This document shows positions 9,158 to 17,902 of a DNA stretch of 40,338 bases, piece after piece; position 1 is the stretch's first letter; the number at the start of each line of letters is the position of its first letter. A model generated the notes under the pieces. That model was given only the letters and a program-made list of their open reading frames with translations, was not told the DNA's origin and did no database searches. The stretch is from Paracoccaceae bacterium (GTDB lineage Bacteria; Pseudomonadota; Alphaproteobacteria; Rhodobacterales; Rhodobacteraceae): positions 1 through 40,338 of the forward strand of contig JAIXZY010000077.1 of assembly GCA_027489355.1 (NCBI GenBank), in the 5' to 3' direction. Position numbers and translations under genes: made by a program.

Positions 9158-9817
9158 TCAGTCGCCGGTTGCGACAAGCTGCCAGTTCGGGTCGTCCGAC
9201 CCCATCCGGCGCGCGAAGGTCCAGGTGTCGCGGGACTTCTTCACTTCACGCGGGGAGCCTTCGACGATCTCGCCGGCCTTGTTGCGCACGACGTAGGTCT
9301 GGTCGGCGACGAAGCGGACCGAAATCTCGCCGAAGCCGCTGTCCTTGTTGAAGGTCGCGTCGTGCAGGGCCAGTTCCTTGATGCCGAGGAAGGCGGCCTC
9401 GACTGTGAGGCCTTCGGCCTCGCGCTGGGCGATGGCCTCGGCGAAGCTGGCTTCGACATCGTCCGAGAGGAAGGGGCGGATGCGGTCCAGCTCGCCCTTT
9501 TCGAAGGCCATCAGGATCATTTCATAGGCGCCACGGGCACCTTGCAGGAAGGGACCGACGGCAAAGGAGGGTTCGGCCTTCTTCATCTCGGCCAGCGCGC
9601 GGGCGGCGTCGGAGCCTTCGGCGACATGGTCGGTGATGTCGCGGTCGGGGCCGCCCTCGATCACCTCGAAGTCGCGGCGGACGCGGGGACGCACGTCTTC
9701 CAGCGGGATCGGCGGCTTTTCGAAGCCGTCACGGGTGCCCAGGACGGAACGGAGCTTGAGGATGAGGAAGATCGCGATCCCGGCAAGAACCAGGAGTTGG
9801 ATCAGGGATCCGTTCAT
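9158..9817 (-). CDS. timA: TimA/Tim44-domain inner-membrane protein
   Basis: 219-residue protein with one N-terminal transmembrane helix (residues about 4-22) followed by a charged linker and a C-terminal Tim44-like domain (about 85-215). This is the alphaproteobacterial relative of mitochondrial Tim44; in bacteria it is thought to be an envelope protein of unclear function. Start: ATG 9817 has GAGG about 7 bases upstream; an in-frame TTG two codons earlier is less likely. It leads the timA-mltA-smr operon and diverges from fxsA. The gap between them holds an inverted repeat ACCCTA/TAGGGT around 9859-9872. Confidence 0.87.
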   Translation of the reverse strand: MNGSLIQLLVLAGIAIFLILKLRSVLGTRDGFEKPPIPLEDVRPRVRRDFEVIEGGPDRDITDHVAEGSDAARALAEMKKAEPSFAVGPFLQGARGAYEMILMAFEKGELDRIRPFLSDDVEASFAEAIAQREAEGLTVEAAFLGIKELALHDATFNKDSGFGEISVRFVADQTYVVRNKAGEIVEGSPREVKKSRDTWTFARRMGSDDPNWQLVATGD

Positions 9818-9926
9818 GGGCAACCTCGGACTTTCCGTTTAAAACCTATGGGCTCGACCCTATGTAGGGTGGGGTCGCGGCGAAGTCTACCATGCGACCG
9901 AAGATGAAGGGGCGCGGAGAGGGACG

Positions 9927-10307
9927 ATGTGGATCTTGCTGGCTGTGCTGGCTCTGCCGCTGGTGGAGATCGGGTTGTTCGTCACGCTGGGGGCGAAGCT
10001 GGGCCTGGGGCTGACCCTCGCCTGGGTGGTGCTGACCGGTGTGCTGGGCGTCGTCCTGCTGCGGGGACTGGCGCTGGAGGGGCGTCAGGGTCTGCGCGAG
10101 GAGTTCCGCGAGGGGTTGCAGGACCCGTTTTCCCCGCTGGCGCATCGGGCGATGATCGGGGCGGCGGCGGTGCTGCTGATCCTGCCGGGGTTCTTCACGG
10201 ACACGCTGGGGCTGATCCTGCTGCTGCCGCCCGTGAGGACGCTGATCATCCGTCTGCTGGCTCGCCGGGTGCGGGGAGTGCGGATCATTCCACGCGATTT
10301 CCGGTGA
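9927..10307 (+). CDS. fxsA: FxsA family membrane protein
   Basis: 126-residue polytopic membrane protein. The start MWILLAVLALPLVEIGLF and the LLILPGFFTDTLGLILLLPPVR segment are signatures of FxsA, known in E. coli for suppressing phage T7 exclusion by F when overproduced. Its physiological role is unknown. GGAGAGGG lies upstream of the ATG. In related alphaproteobacteria I recall fxsA being followed by secB; here glgC follows instead, suggesting local rearrangement. Confidence 0.88.
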   Translation: MWILLAVLALPLVEIGLFVTLGAKLGLGLTLAWVVLTGVLGVVLLRGLALEGRQGLREEFREGLQDPFSPLAHRAMIGAAAVLLILPGFFTDTLGLILLLPPVRTLIIRLLARRVRGVRIIPRDFR

Positions 10308-10326
10308 TCCCCTGCGGTTGAGCGGT

Positions 10327-10345
10327 GCGGCAGGCGTTCTGCCGC
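10327..10345 (+). terminator. Possible terminator after fxsA
   Basis: A perfect 7-bp stem (GCGGCAG / CTGCCGC) with a 5-base loop, 19 bases after the fxsA stop. The nearest T run (TTTT) comes about 8 bases later, so termination is uncertain. Confidence 0.4.
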
Positions 10346-10361
10346 GCGGCCGGTTTTGAGG

Positions 10362-10386
10362 GGAACCTTTCGGGCGTTCGCGGGTT
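10362..10386 (+). promoter_or_regulatory. EcfG-type promoter candidate for glgC-glgX
   Basis: GGAAC at 10362-10366 and GGTT at 10383-10386, separated by 16 bases. It has one mismatch to the EcfG consensus GGAAC-N16/17-CGTT. Transcription would begin near 10393, about 40 bases before the GTG start. Confidence 0.5.
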
Positions 10387-10431
10387 GAAGGGGCACTACC
10401 CGTCCCTTCCCAAAACCGAGCGAGGCCGACC

Positions 10432-11640
10432 GTGGGTATCTCCCCCGAAATGAAGGATACTGTCGCGATCGTGCTGGCCGGAGGCCAGGGTACCCGGCTT
10501 TGCGAGCTGACCGCCCGCGACTGCAAGCCGGCGCTGCCGTTCGCGCGGTTCCACCGGATCGTGGACTTCACCATGGCCTCGCTGGCACGGTCAGGGATCG
10601 GGCGGGTGATGGTCGCCACGCAATACCGGCCGACGACGCTGTCGGCCCATCTGCGCGAGGTCTGGGCGCCGGTCTGGCCGGACGGGGGGCTGATGCTGCG
10701 GGACGGCGGACAGGTCGAGGGCGGGTTTCGCGGCACGGCGGACGTGTTGCGGGCCAATGCAGCCGAGCTGGATGCGCTGGGGGCGCGTGAGGTGCTGGTG
10801 GTGGCGGCGGACCATGTCTATTCAATGGATTACGGCGGGTTCATTGCCGCACATCGCGAGAACGGTGCGCCCTTGACCCTGGCGGCGATGGCGGTCCTGC
10901 GCGAAGACGCTGGCCGCTTTGGAATTGTGACCGAAGGGCCGGGCCACCGGATCGCGGGCTTTGCCGAGAAGCCGGAAAAGCCGGCACCGATCTTCGGCGA
11001 CCCCATGCATTCGCTGGCGTCGATGGGGATCTATGTGATCGACTGGCCCTGGCTGCGCGGCGTTCTGTCGGATCCGAACGTGCTGGATTTCGGCGAGGAC
11101 GTGATCCCGTTGGCCGTGCACGGCGGCGAGGCGGCGGTCTGGCGCTGGGAGGGGTACTGGCGCGATGTGGGCACTCTGGACGGTCTGCGGGAAAGCTGGC
11201 TGGACTTCGAGGAGGGCCCGCCACCCTGCCGCAGGCCCTTCGTGCCGGGGATGAAGATCAGGATGCAGACCGCGACGCTGCCGCGCGACGGGTTCACCGC
11301 AAGCGTCAACCTGGGCGGGCTGCGGCTGATGTCTCCGCTCGTGGGCAGCACGGATCCGGGGCGCTGGACGGCGCTGGACCGGTCGGTGCTGATGCCGGGC
11401 GCGCGCGTGTCGCCGGGGGTGCGGCTGTCAAACGTGATCGTGGCGCCGAACACGGTGATCCCGCATGGCCTGTCGATCGGCGACGACCCCGAGGAGGACG
11501 CGCGGTGGTTCCGGGTGTCGGGAGAGACGACGCTTGTCAACTCGGCCATGCTGGCGCGACGGGGCGCGCTGCGGACGCCTGTGTTTTCGCTGTTCAACGG
11601 CGGCCCGTCGCTTACTCGCAAGGCGCAGCGGATACAATGA
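10432..11640 (+). CDS. glgC: Glucose-1-phosphate adenylyltransferase
   Basis: Makes ADP-glucose from ATP and glucose-1-phosphate for glycogen synthesis; 402 residues. Motifs present: the nucleotide-binding LAGGQGTRL, CKPALPF with the Lys equivalent to E. coli K39, RGTADV, DHVYSMDY, FAEKP with the substrate-site Lys, SMGIYV and YWRDVGT. The C-terminal beta-helix ends with the characteristic IGDDPEEDARWF. GTG at 10432 is preferred because GAGG lies 7 bases upstream; an ATG six codons later has no clear ribosome site. Its stop overlaps glgX by ATGA. No glgA, glgB or glgP is in the window. Confidence 0.93.
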   Translation: MGISPEMKDTVAIVLAGGQGTRLCELTARDCKPALPFARFHRIVDFTMASLARSGIGRVMVATQYRPTTLSAHLREVWAPVWPDGGLMLRDGGQVEGGFRGTADVLRANAAELDALGAREVLVVAADHVYSMDYGGFIAAHRENGAPLTLAAMAVLREDAGRFGIVTEGPGHRIAGFAEKPEKPAPIFGDPMHSLASMGIYVIDWPWLRGVLSDPNVLDFGEDVIPLAVHGGEAAVWRWEGYWRDVGTLDGLRESWLDFEEGPPPCRRPFVPGMKIRMQTATLPRDGFTASVNLGGLRLMSPLVGSTDPGRWTALDRSVLMPGARVSPGVRLSNVIVAPNTVIPHGLSIGDDPEEDARWFRVSGETTLVNSAMLARRGALRTPVFSLFNGGPSLTRKAQRIQ

Positions 11641-13679
11641 TGCGGGATCAGTCCGTCACCCTGTCCTTTGATGCCACCAAGGGCCGCCCCGACACCATCG
11701 GGGCGGTTTCCGATGGTGAGGGCACCAACTTCGCCCTGTTTTCCGAGAACGCCACCCGGGTCGAGCTGTGCCTGTACGATGAGGAGGGCAAGGTCGAGAC
11801 GGCGCGGCTGGATCTTCCCTCGATGGAGGGCGGCATCTGGTTTGGCTATCTGGCGGGCGTGGGGCCGGGCCAGGTCTATGGCTACCGGGTCCACGGTCCC
11901 TGGGCGCCCGAGGAGGGGCACCGGTTCAACCCGGCGAAGCTTTTGCTGGACCCCTATGCCCGTGAGCTGCGGGGCGAGCTGGTCTGGGACCCGGCGGTGT
12001 TTGGCCATACGGGCGATGACCTGACGCGGGACGATCGCGATTCCGCCGCCTTCGTGCCGAAGGCCGTGGTGGTGGACCCGGACTTCGACTGGAACGCCGA
12101 GGAGGCCCTCCGCCATCGCTGGGAGGAAACGCTGATCTGGGAGGCGCATCCGAAGGGCGCGACGATGCGGCATCCCGGGGTGGATGAAGCGGACCGGGGG
12201 TCGCTGCGCGGCATGGCATCGGATGCGGTGATCGCGCATCTGAAGCGCGTCGGCGTGACGGCGGTCGAGCTTTTGCCGATGCACGGGTTCCTGCATGACC
12301 AGTTCCTGCTGGACAAGGGACTGAGGAACTACTGGGGGTACAACACCCTGTCCTTCTTCGCGCCGCATCGGGCCTATCTGAAGACCGGCAAGGCCAGCGA
12401 GGTGAAAGAGGTCGTCCGCAAGCTGCACGCGGCGGGGATCGAGGTCATCCTGGACGTGGTCTACAACCACACCGCCGAGGGGTCGGAACTGGGGCCGACG
12501 CTGTCGTTCCGCGGGATCGACAACGCGTCCTATTACCTGCTCGCCGAAAACCGGCGGCACTGCTTCGACACCACCGGCTGCGGGAACACGCTGAACGTCG
12601 CGCATCCGATGGTGCTGCGGATGGTGATCGACAGCTTGCGCTACTGGGTGCAGGTGATGCACGTCGACGGCTTCCGCTTCGACCTGGCGTCGACCCTGGG
12701 GCGCGAGGCCGAGGGGTTCGAGCGCGAGGGATCCTTCTTCGCGGCGATCCGGCAGGACCCGGTGCTGGCCCAGGTCAAGCTGATAGCCGAGCCGTGGGAC
12801 ATAGGTGAGGGCGGCTATCAGGTCGGCGGCTTCCCCTTCCCGTTCCGGGAATGGAACGACAAGGCGCGGGACGACATGCGCGCCTTCTGGCGGCGCGATC
12901 CGGGGCTGAAGGGCGACCTCGCGCAGCGGCTGCTGGGGTCTCCGGTCCAGTTCGACCATTCGCAACGGCCGGCGACCAGTTCGATCAACTTCCTCGCGGC
13001 CCATGACGGCTTCACGCTGCGCGACGTGGTCAGCTACGACGGCAAGCACAACGAGGCGAACGGCGAGGACAACCGCGACGGCCATGACAACAACCTGAGC
13101 CACAATCTGGGCGTGGAGGGGCCGACCGATGACCCCGGCATCCTGGAGGCGCGGCACCGGCGGTCAAAGGCAATGCTGGCCACGCTGATGTTAAGCCAGG
13201 GTGTGCCCATGCTGCTGGCCGGCGACGAGTTCGGCCAGACCCAGGGCGGCAACAACAACACCTATGCCCAGGACAGCGAGATTTCGTGGCTGCACTGGGA
13301 AGCTGCCGACGAGCGGCTGGTCGAGGCGGTGGCTTCTCTGGTCGCCTTGCGGCGCGAGTTGTCCCTGCCCGACGCCCGCTTTGCCCGTGCTCCGGGTGAG
13401 GGCGAGGGGCCGGAGATCAGCTGGTGTCACGCGTCCGGCCCGATGGGCGAGGGCGACTGGGACAGCGACGGTCCGCTGGGGCTGCGCTACCACCGCGAGG
13501 GCGGGGACCTTTTGATCGTGTTGAACGCCGGGGATGATTCCGGTTTCTTGCTGCCCGACGGGACATGGCGGCGACGGCTGGACACCGCGCACGATCCTGT
13601 CGTGGTCGATAAGGTAGAGGCCGGCGAGATTTCCCTGGGTTGGCAATCGGTCTGCCTGTGGGAGGCGGCGGTCGGCTAG
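11637..13679 (+). CDS. glgX: Glycogen debranching enzyme GlgX
   Basis: GH13 alpha-1,6-glucosidase that removes limit-dextrin branches from glycogen; 680 residues, typical length. A CBM48-like N-terminal domain (about 15-120) precedes the (beta/alpha)8 barrel. The four GH13 regions are visible: DVVYNH (273-278), DGFRFD with the nucleophile D349, AEPWD with the acid/base E385, and AAHD with H456-D457. The start ATG 11637 overlaps the glgC stop as ATGA, followed by a second in-frame ATG. An in-frame extension back to 11505 lies inside glgC and is rejected. Pairing glgC and glgX in one transcript links glycogen building and breakdown. Confidence 0.94.
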   Translation: MMRDQSVTLSFDATKGRPDTIGAVSDGEGTNFALFSENATRVELCLYDEEGKVETARLDLPSMEGGIWFGYLAGVGPGQVYGYRVHGPWAPEEGHRFNPAKLLLDPYARELRGELVWDPAVFGHTGDDLTRDDRDSAAFVPKAVVVDPDFDWNAEEALRHRWEETLIWEAHPKGATMRHPGVDEADRGSLRGMASDAVIAHLKRVGVTAVELLPMHGFLHDQFLLDKGLRNYWGYNTLSFFAPHRAYLKTGKASEVKEVVRKLHAAGIEVILDVVYNHTAEGSELGPTLSFRGIDNASYYLLAENRRHCFDTTGCGNTLNVAHPMVLRMVIDSLRYWVQVMHVDGFRFDLASTLGREAEGFEREGSFFAAIRQDPVLAQVKLIAEPWDIGEGGYQVGGFPFPFREWNDKARDDMRAFWRRDPGLKGDLAQRLLGSPVQFDHSQRPATSSINFLAAHDGFTLRDVVSYDGKHNEANGEDNRDGHDNNLSHNLGVEGPTDDPGILEARHRRSKAMLATLMLSQGVPMLLAGDEFGQTQGGNNNTYAQDSEISWLHWEAADERLVEAVASLVALRRELSLPDARFARAPGEGEGPEISWCHASGPMGEGDWDSDGPLGLRYHREGGDLLIVLNAGDDSGFLLPDGTWRRRLDTAHDPVVVDKVEAGEISLGWQSVCLWEAAVG

Positions 13680-13680
13680 C

Positions 13681-13706
13681 GGAACCCTCGGGGCAGGGGT
13701 GGCGTT
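13681..13706 (+). promoter_or_regulatory. EcfG promoter, exact consensus, for the PPOX-like stress gene
   Basis: GGAAC at 13681-13685 and CGTT at 13703-13706 with a 17-base spacer, starting two bases after the glgX stop codon. Predicted start near 13714, about 30 bases before the next ATG. Confidence 0.75.
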
Positions 13707-13742
13707 GGGCAAGCAACGCCCTTTGCACATGGAGAAAGCCCG

Positions 13743-14261
13743 ATGGCCCTTGTCAGCGACCACGAGAACACCCCCAATCCCCCCGCAATCCAGCCTATCG
13801 AGGCGGACCGCGTGTGGGAGATGATCAAGGCGATCGACATTGCCATGCTGGTCACCCACAGCGCGGAAGGTCCGCGCGGGCGGCCAATGTCCACGATCCC
13901 CACGCCGGAGAAGGGCGTGATCTACATCCTGACGGAAAGCGACAGCTCAGCGGCGCGCGACATCCGCGTCGATGGTTCCGTCTTCCTGGGCTATCAGGGT
14001 CGCGGGGACCATGTGGCGCTGGTCGGCAAGGCCACGGTCGACCCGGACAAGGGACTGGTCAAGGACCTGTGGAACCCCGGCGCGCAGGTATTCTGGCCGC
14101 AGGGGCCGGAAGTGCATGACGTGGTGACCCTGGTCATCGACCCCGGGCATGCCGATATCTGGGACGGACCGGGCCTGCTGCGCGGCATCGCCGAGATCGT
14201 CGCGGGCGCGGTCAAGGGCAAGAGCCCCGACCTTGGCACCCGGGGCGAGGCTGAACTGTGA
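13743..14261 (+). CDS. Pyridoxamine 5'-phosphate oxidase-like general stress protein
   Basis: 172-residue split-barrel protein resembling the general-stress-protein-26 branch of the PPOX-like family: HSAEGPRGRPMSTIP, a central ESDSSAARDI segment, then FLGYQGRGDHVALVGKATV. Members bind FMN, FAD or F420 and act in stress protection, but a specific reaction cannot be assigned. GGAG lies about 9 bases before the ATG. An exact EcfG-type promoter fills the short gap after glgX, so it is probably induced by the general stress response independently of glgCX. The next gene starts 30 bases downstream and may be co-transcribed. Confidence 0.82.
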   Translation: MALVSDHENTPNPPAIQPIEADRVWEMIKAIDIAMLVTHSAEGPRGRPMSTIPTPEKGVIYILTESDSSAARDIRVDGSVFLGYQGRGDHVALVGKATVDPDKGLVKDLWNPGAQVFWPQGPEVHDVVTLVIDPGHADIWDGPGLLRGIAEIVAGAVKGKSPDLGTRGEAEL

Positions 14262-14291
14262 GCGACCGGAGCGGCTGGCGGCGGTGCCTGA

Positions 14292-15890
14292 ATGCGCGAT
14301 GAGGCCTCGCCGTTCCTGAACGTCGCCATCGTGGGCACCGGACCCACCGGCCTTTACACGCTGCACCATCTGCTGCAGTTCCCGCGCCCGCTGACCGTGA
14401 CCCTGTTCGAAGCCGGTGGGCTGGCGGGAGTCGGGTCGCCCTACCATCCCGAGACCACCAGTGTCTCGATGCTGGCCAACATCGCCAGCATCGAGATCCC
14501 GCCGCTGCAGGAAAGCTACCTCGACTGGCTGAACCGCCAGCCAGAGGCGATCCTGCAGGTCTATGGGGTGGACAGCAAAGCCCTGCATGACCGTCAGTTC
14601 CTGCCCCGGTTGCTGCTGGGGGCCTGGTTCCGCGACAGCCTGGAACGGATGGTCGAGGCGGGCCGGGCTGCCGGTCACCAGATCGCCCTGCGCGAGGGGG
14701 CTCAGGTCACCGACGTCGCGCCGCTGTCCGACGGCATCCGGCTGTGCTTCACCACTGGCGTGCGGGAGGAGAGCCTGATCTTCAGCCATGTGGTGCTGGC
14801 GACCGGGCATGTCTGGCCCGAGGATCCAAGCCAGGATTCCAGGCTGTTCGTGTCGCCCTGGTCCGGGCTGATTGAGGCCGAGATCCCGGCCGCGCGCGTA
14901 GGGGTGCTTGGCACCTCGCTGAGTGCGATCGACGCGGCGATGGCGGTGGCCTGCCAGCATGGCCGCTTCCCTCAGGGCGACGCGACCAGCTTCCAGCTGT
15001 CCCCGGGGTCCCAGGCGCTGCGGATCACGCTGATGTCGCGGCAGGGTCTCCTGCCGGAGGCAGACTTCTGGTGCCCTCTGCCCTATCAGCCTCTGTCCCA
15101 TTTTACGGAAGCTGCGCTTGCGCTGGCCCGGGAAGAAGGATCTGCAGGGCTTCTCGACCGGCTCTGGACCCTGTTTGCGCGCGAGATGGCCGCGGCTGAT
15201 CCGGGTTATGCCGCGCTGATCGGAATCGCGGAGCTGTCGCCGGAGGGTTTTGCCAAGGCCTATTTCGCGCCGCGGCTGGAAATCGATCCCTTCGTCTGGG
15301 CCGAGGCCAACCTGGTCCAGGTCGACCGGAATGCGGCAGCACGGCGAACGGTCGGGTGGCGCTATGCGATCCTGCGGATGCACGAGCCGATGGAAACGAT
15401 GGTCCCGTATCTGGACGAAACGGATCGTGCGCGATTTGATGCCCTGAAGCGGGTCTTCGTCGACAACTATGCGGCAGTCCCTCCGCAGTCGATCCGTCGG
15501 CTGCTGGCGCTGCATCGGGCCGGCGTGCTGGACGTGCTGCGGCTGGGCGAGGATTACGGGCTGGACCGCGACGGCGGGGTGACGCGGGTGCGTGCGGCGG
15601 ATGGAGGCGAGCACCGGTTCGACGTCTTGGTCGATGCCCGCGGACAGCGGGCACTTGGGGTGGCCGACCTGCCGTTTCCCGGCCTGCGGCAGCGGCTGGG
15701 GAACCGGGAGGGGCCGGTCCCCGTCACGGACAGCTTCGGCATAAGGGGCGCGGGAGAGGGGCGTCTGTTTCTTCCCGCCGCGCCCTACCTGTTGCACCGG
15801 ATGCCCTTCGCCCAGGGGATCACCGCCAGCCATGACATGGGTGCCACCGTCGCGGCGGCGGTGCTGGAACCGGCCACCGCCGCCGCCTGA
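14292..15890 (+). CDS. FAD/NAD(P)-binding protein (FAD_NAD_bind_9 type)
   Basis: 532-residue flavoprotein-like protein. The N-terminal dinucleotide fold has VAIVGTGPTGLYTLHHL, and the downstream LFEAGGLAGVGSPYHPETTSVSMLANI is typical of the PF13454 type. A second nucleotide-binding segment, VGVLGTSLSAIDAAMAVA, lies near residue 205. Relatives include stand-alone oxidoreductase-like proteins of unknown substrate. It follows the PPOX-like gene by 30 bases on the same strand and probably shares its EcfG promoter. It converges on the AI-2E-type gene with a 21-base gap. A flavin- or lysine-N-hydroxylase-like activity is conceivable but unsupported. Confidence 0.72.
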   Translation: MRDEASPFLNVAIVGTGPTGLYTLHHLLQFPRPLTVTLFEAGGLAGVGSPYHPETTSVSMLANIASIEIPPLQESYLDWLNRQPEAILQVYGVDSKALHDRQFLPRLLLGAWFRDSLERMVEAGRAAGHQIALREGAQVTDVAPLSDGIRLCFTTGVREESLIFSHVVLATGHVWPEDPSQDSRLFVSPWSGLIEAEIPAARVGVLGTSLSAIDAAMAVACQHGRFPQGDATSFQLSPGSQALRITLMSRQGLLPEADFWCPLPYQPLSHFTEAALALAREEGSAGLLDRLWTLFAREMAAADPGYAALIGIAELSPEGFAKAYFAPRLEIDPFVWAEANLVQVDRNAAARRTVGWRYAILRMHEPMETMVPYLDETDRARFDALKRVFVDNYAAVPPQSIRRLLALHRAGVLDVLRLGEDYGLDRDGGVTRVRAADGGEHRFDVLVDARGQRALGVADLPFPGLRQRLGNREGPVPVTDSFGIRGAGEGRLFLPAAPYLLHRMPFAQGITASHDMGATVAAAVLEPATAAA

Positions 15891-15911
15891 GCGGGATCAG
15901 GCCGTGGCGGC

Positions 15912-17744
15912 CTACTTCTCGAACGCCTGCGAGAAGAGGTCCTCCATCCTGCCCACGGCGAAGTCGGCAGATCCCTTCCGCGGAGGCGCGGCCTCGATCT
16001 CGGTCGGGGCCGACCAGTGGGCCAGGCCAAGCTGAACCCCGGGCAGGCGGCGGCGGATGTTGCGAATCTGCAGGTCGACCGAACCCCGTTGCGTGCCGTC
16101 GAGCGAAACCAGGATCAGCGTCTGGGGCTTGAAGTCCGAAACGCTGCGCGGAAGCGGCGCGCGGGGTGGAAGGGCCAACACCTCGGCCCCCTCGGCCCGC
16201 AGCGCCTGCGCCACCATCTGAGCCGCCGCTGCGTCCAGCCGGGTCGACGCGCCCATCACCGCAATGCGGCGGCCGACTCCGTCCAGCACCCCGTTCGCGA
16301 CCAGCGTCGTCGCGTCGGCGTCGGGGGAGGGTCCTTCGGCGGCAAGCGTCAGCTCTTCGTCGATCACGGTCTCCAGCTCGTCCGTCAGGGTCCAGGCGGC
16401 TGTCGCGATCCGGTGGGTCTGGTAGTCCGACAGAAGGCCCGCCGCGCGGTCGGACTGGGCGAGTGCCAGAGCCGGCAGCGCGGTCTTGTCATAGTAGTCG
16501 GCCAGGTAGTGCTTTGCGGTCGAGGCGGTGGCGGACTCGGTGAACTCGAAGGTGCGGCCGGCGAGGAGGCGGTCGTAAAGCCGGGCGGAATCGGCGAGAA
16601 CGGGCTGGTCCCCGAACATGATGGGGAAAAGCCGCAGGCTGGGAACGTGGTGGCCAATGACGACCAGGCAGACGGTCAGCGGCGTGGCGATGATCAGCCC
16701 CATCGGTCCCCAGAGCCAGGTCCAGAACATCGCCGAGACGATGACCGCCAGAGGCGAGACCCCGGTACGCTGGCCATAGAAGAACGGCTCGATGATGTTC
16801 GAGGTGGTGAATTCGACAACCAGGAACAGGCCGGCGGTCCAGAGGACAAGTGACCAGTCGGGCGACACGGCAAAGGCCATGAGCAGCGGCAGGATGGCCG
16901 AGATGGCCGAGCCGATATAGGGCACGAAGCGCATCACCAGGGTCACAAGACCGAAGAACAGCGCGTTCGGCACGCCGATCAGCCAGAGACCAAGCCAGAT
17001 CGGGACGGCGTAGATCACGTTCACCAGAAGCTGCGCGAGGAGGTAGGTGGACACGCGCGATCCGGCCTCGGCCAAAAGGCGCGAGGTGGCGAGGATGTTC
17101 GACCCGCCGATCAGCTGAACCAGCCGGTCGCGCAGGGTGGCACGCTCGATCAGGGCGAAGATGACGACGACGAAGATCAGGCCGAAGATTCCGACCGGGG
17201 CAAGGGCAGGCAGGATCACGTCGGTCAGCCATTCGCGGACACCGGGCTGGTCCACCACCTCGACCTTCATCGTGGCTTCGTCCGTCGCCGGACCTGACTG
17301 GGCTGCGAGCCGTTCCGAGATGTTCTCGACCATGCCCTGAAGGTGTTCGATGACCCGACTGTCGGTGCTGAAATCCAGAAGCGTGTCGATCTTGGTCAGG
17401 ACGTTGCCCTGGTACTGGGGCAGGTTGGCGCCGATCTGGCTTAGCTGGTAGGCCAGCACCAGGACGAAGGCCGCCACCAGCGACCCTGCGGCGACGACGG
17501 TGATGATGACCGCAGTCAGGTCTCGGAGACCCAGGCGGCGCAGGTAATTGACCAACGGCGTCAGGATGAAGGCGAAAAGCATCCCCAGCGCCAGAGGCAG
17601 GAAAAGGTCCTTCGCGACATACAGGATGGCGCAGACCACGGCGATGGTCGCCAGAGTGGTCAGCGATACGATGGAATGGCCGGTGTCCGCCCACAGGTCT
17701 TCACGATCCCGCCGCGGGGCGGCGGTGTCTTCGGTTTCCGGCAT
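15912..17744 (-). CDS. AI-2E family transporter with long C-terminal cytoplasmic domain
   Basis: Inner-membrane protein of about 610 residues. Residues about 25-365 hold the eight-helix AI-2E/YdiK-type domain, with the conserved run GLVTLVMRFVPYIGSAIS, then EPFFYGQRTGVSPLAVI and GPMGLIIATPLTVCL. Family members export autoinducer-2, ions or osmolytes; the substrate is unknown here. The last 240 or so residues are an extra soluble region with an alpha/beta part near the end (RRIAVMGAS, LILVSLDG) that resembles a Rossmann or B12-binding-like fold but lacks the DxHxxG motif. ATG 17744 is preferred; ATG 17756 is also possible but its GGAAGG abuts it. An exact EcfG promoter lies upstream. Confidence 0.85.
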   Translation of the reverse strand: MPETEDTAAPRRDREDLWADTGHSIVSLTTLATIAVVCAILYVAKDLFLPLALGMLFAFILTPLVNYLRRLGLRDLTAVIITVVAAGSLVAAFVLVLAYQLSQIGANLPQYQGNVLTKIDTLLDFSTDSRVIEHLQGMVENISERLAAQSGPATDEATMKVEVVDQPGVREWLTDVILPALAPVGIFGLIFVVVIFALIERATLRDRLVQLIGGSNILATSRLLAEAGSRVSTYLLAQLLVNVIYAVPIWLGLWLIGVPNALFFGLVTLVMRFVPYIGSAISAILPLLMAFAVSPDWSLVLWTAGLFLVVEFTTSNIIEPFFYGQRTGVSPLAVIVSAMFWTWLWGPMGLIIATPLTVCLVVIGHHVPSLRLFPIMFGDQPVLADSARLYDRLLAGRTFEFTESATASTAKHYLADYYDKTALPALALAQSDRAAGLLSDYQTHRIATAAWTLTDELETVIDEELTLAAEGPSPDADATTLVANGVLDGVGRRIAVMGASTRLDAAAAQMVAQALRAEGAEVLALPPRAPLPRSVSDFKPQTLILVSLDGTQRGSVDLQIRNIRRRLPGVQLGLAHWSAPTEIEAAPPRKGSADFAVGRMEDLFSQAFEK

Positions 17745-17784
17745 CCTGTCCCCCATCCTTCCACCAGTACCGCACTGTAACAAA

Positions 17785-17810
17785 AACGTGCTCCCGGGAA
17801 CGGCGGTTCC
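17785..17810 (-). promoter_or_regulatory. EcfG promoter, exact consensus, for the AI-2E-type gene
   Basis: On the minus strand GGAAC (17810-17806) and CGTT (17788-17785) are separated by 17 bases. Predicted start near 17778, 20-35 bases before either candidate ATG. Confidence 0.7.
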
Positions 17811-17845
17811 ATCGCGAAGGTGAAATGTGGAACCGGGTGCCGCCG

Positions 17846-17870
17846 GGAACTTGCGCGGGCGTTCCGCGTT
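17846..17870 (+). promoter_or_regulatory. EcfG promoter, exact consensus, for the small unknown gene
   Basis: GGAAC at 17846-17850 and CGTT at 17867-17870, 16-base spacer. Predicted start near 17877, about 25 bases before ATG 17903. It diverges from the AI-2E-type promoter 35 bases away. Confidence 0.75.
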
Positions 17871-17902
17871 GCAGGGGTGTGAATGGTGCAGGAGGACCGG
17901 CC

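Noticed and set aside
11031-13157. 708-codon minus-strand ORF
   Set aside because: Opposite glgC and glgX, both with complete catalytic motifs.
13947-15833. 628-codon minus-strand ORF
   Set aside because: Opposite the PPOX-like and FAD-binding genes; shadow composition.
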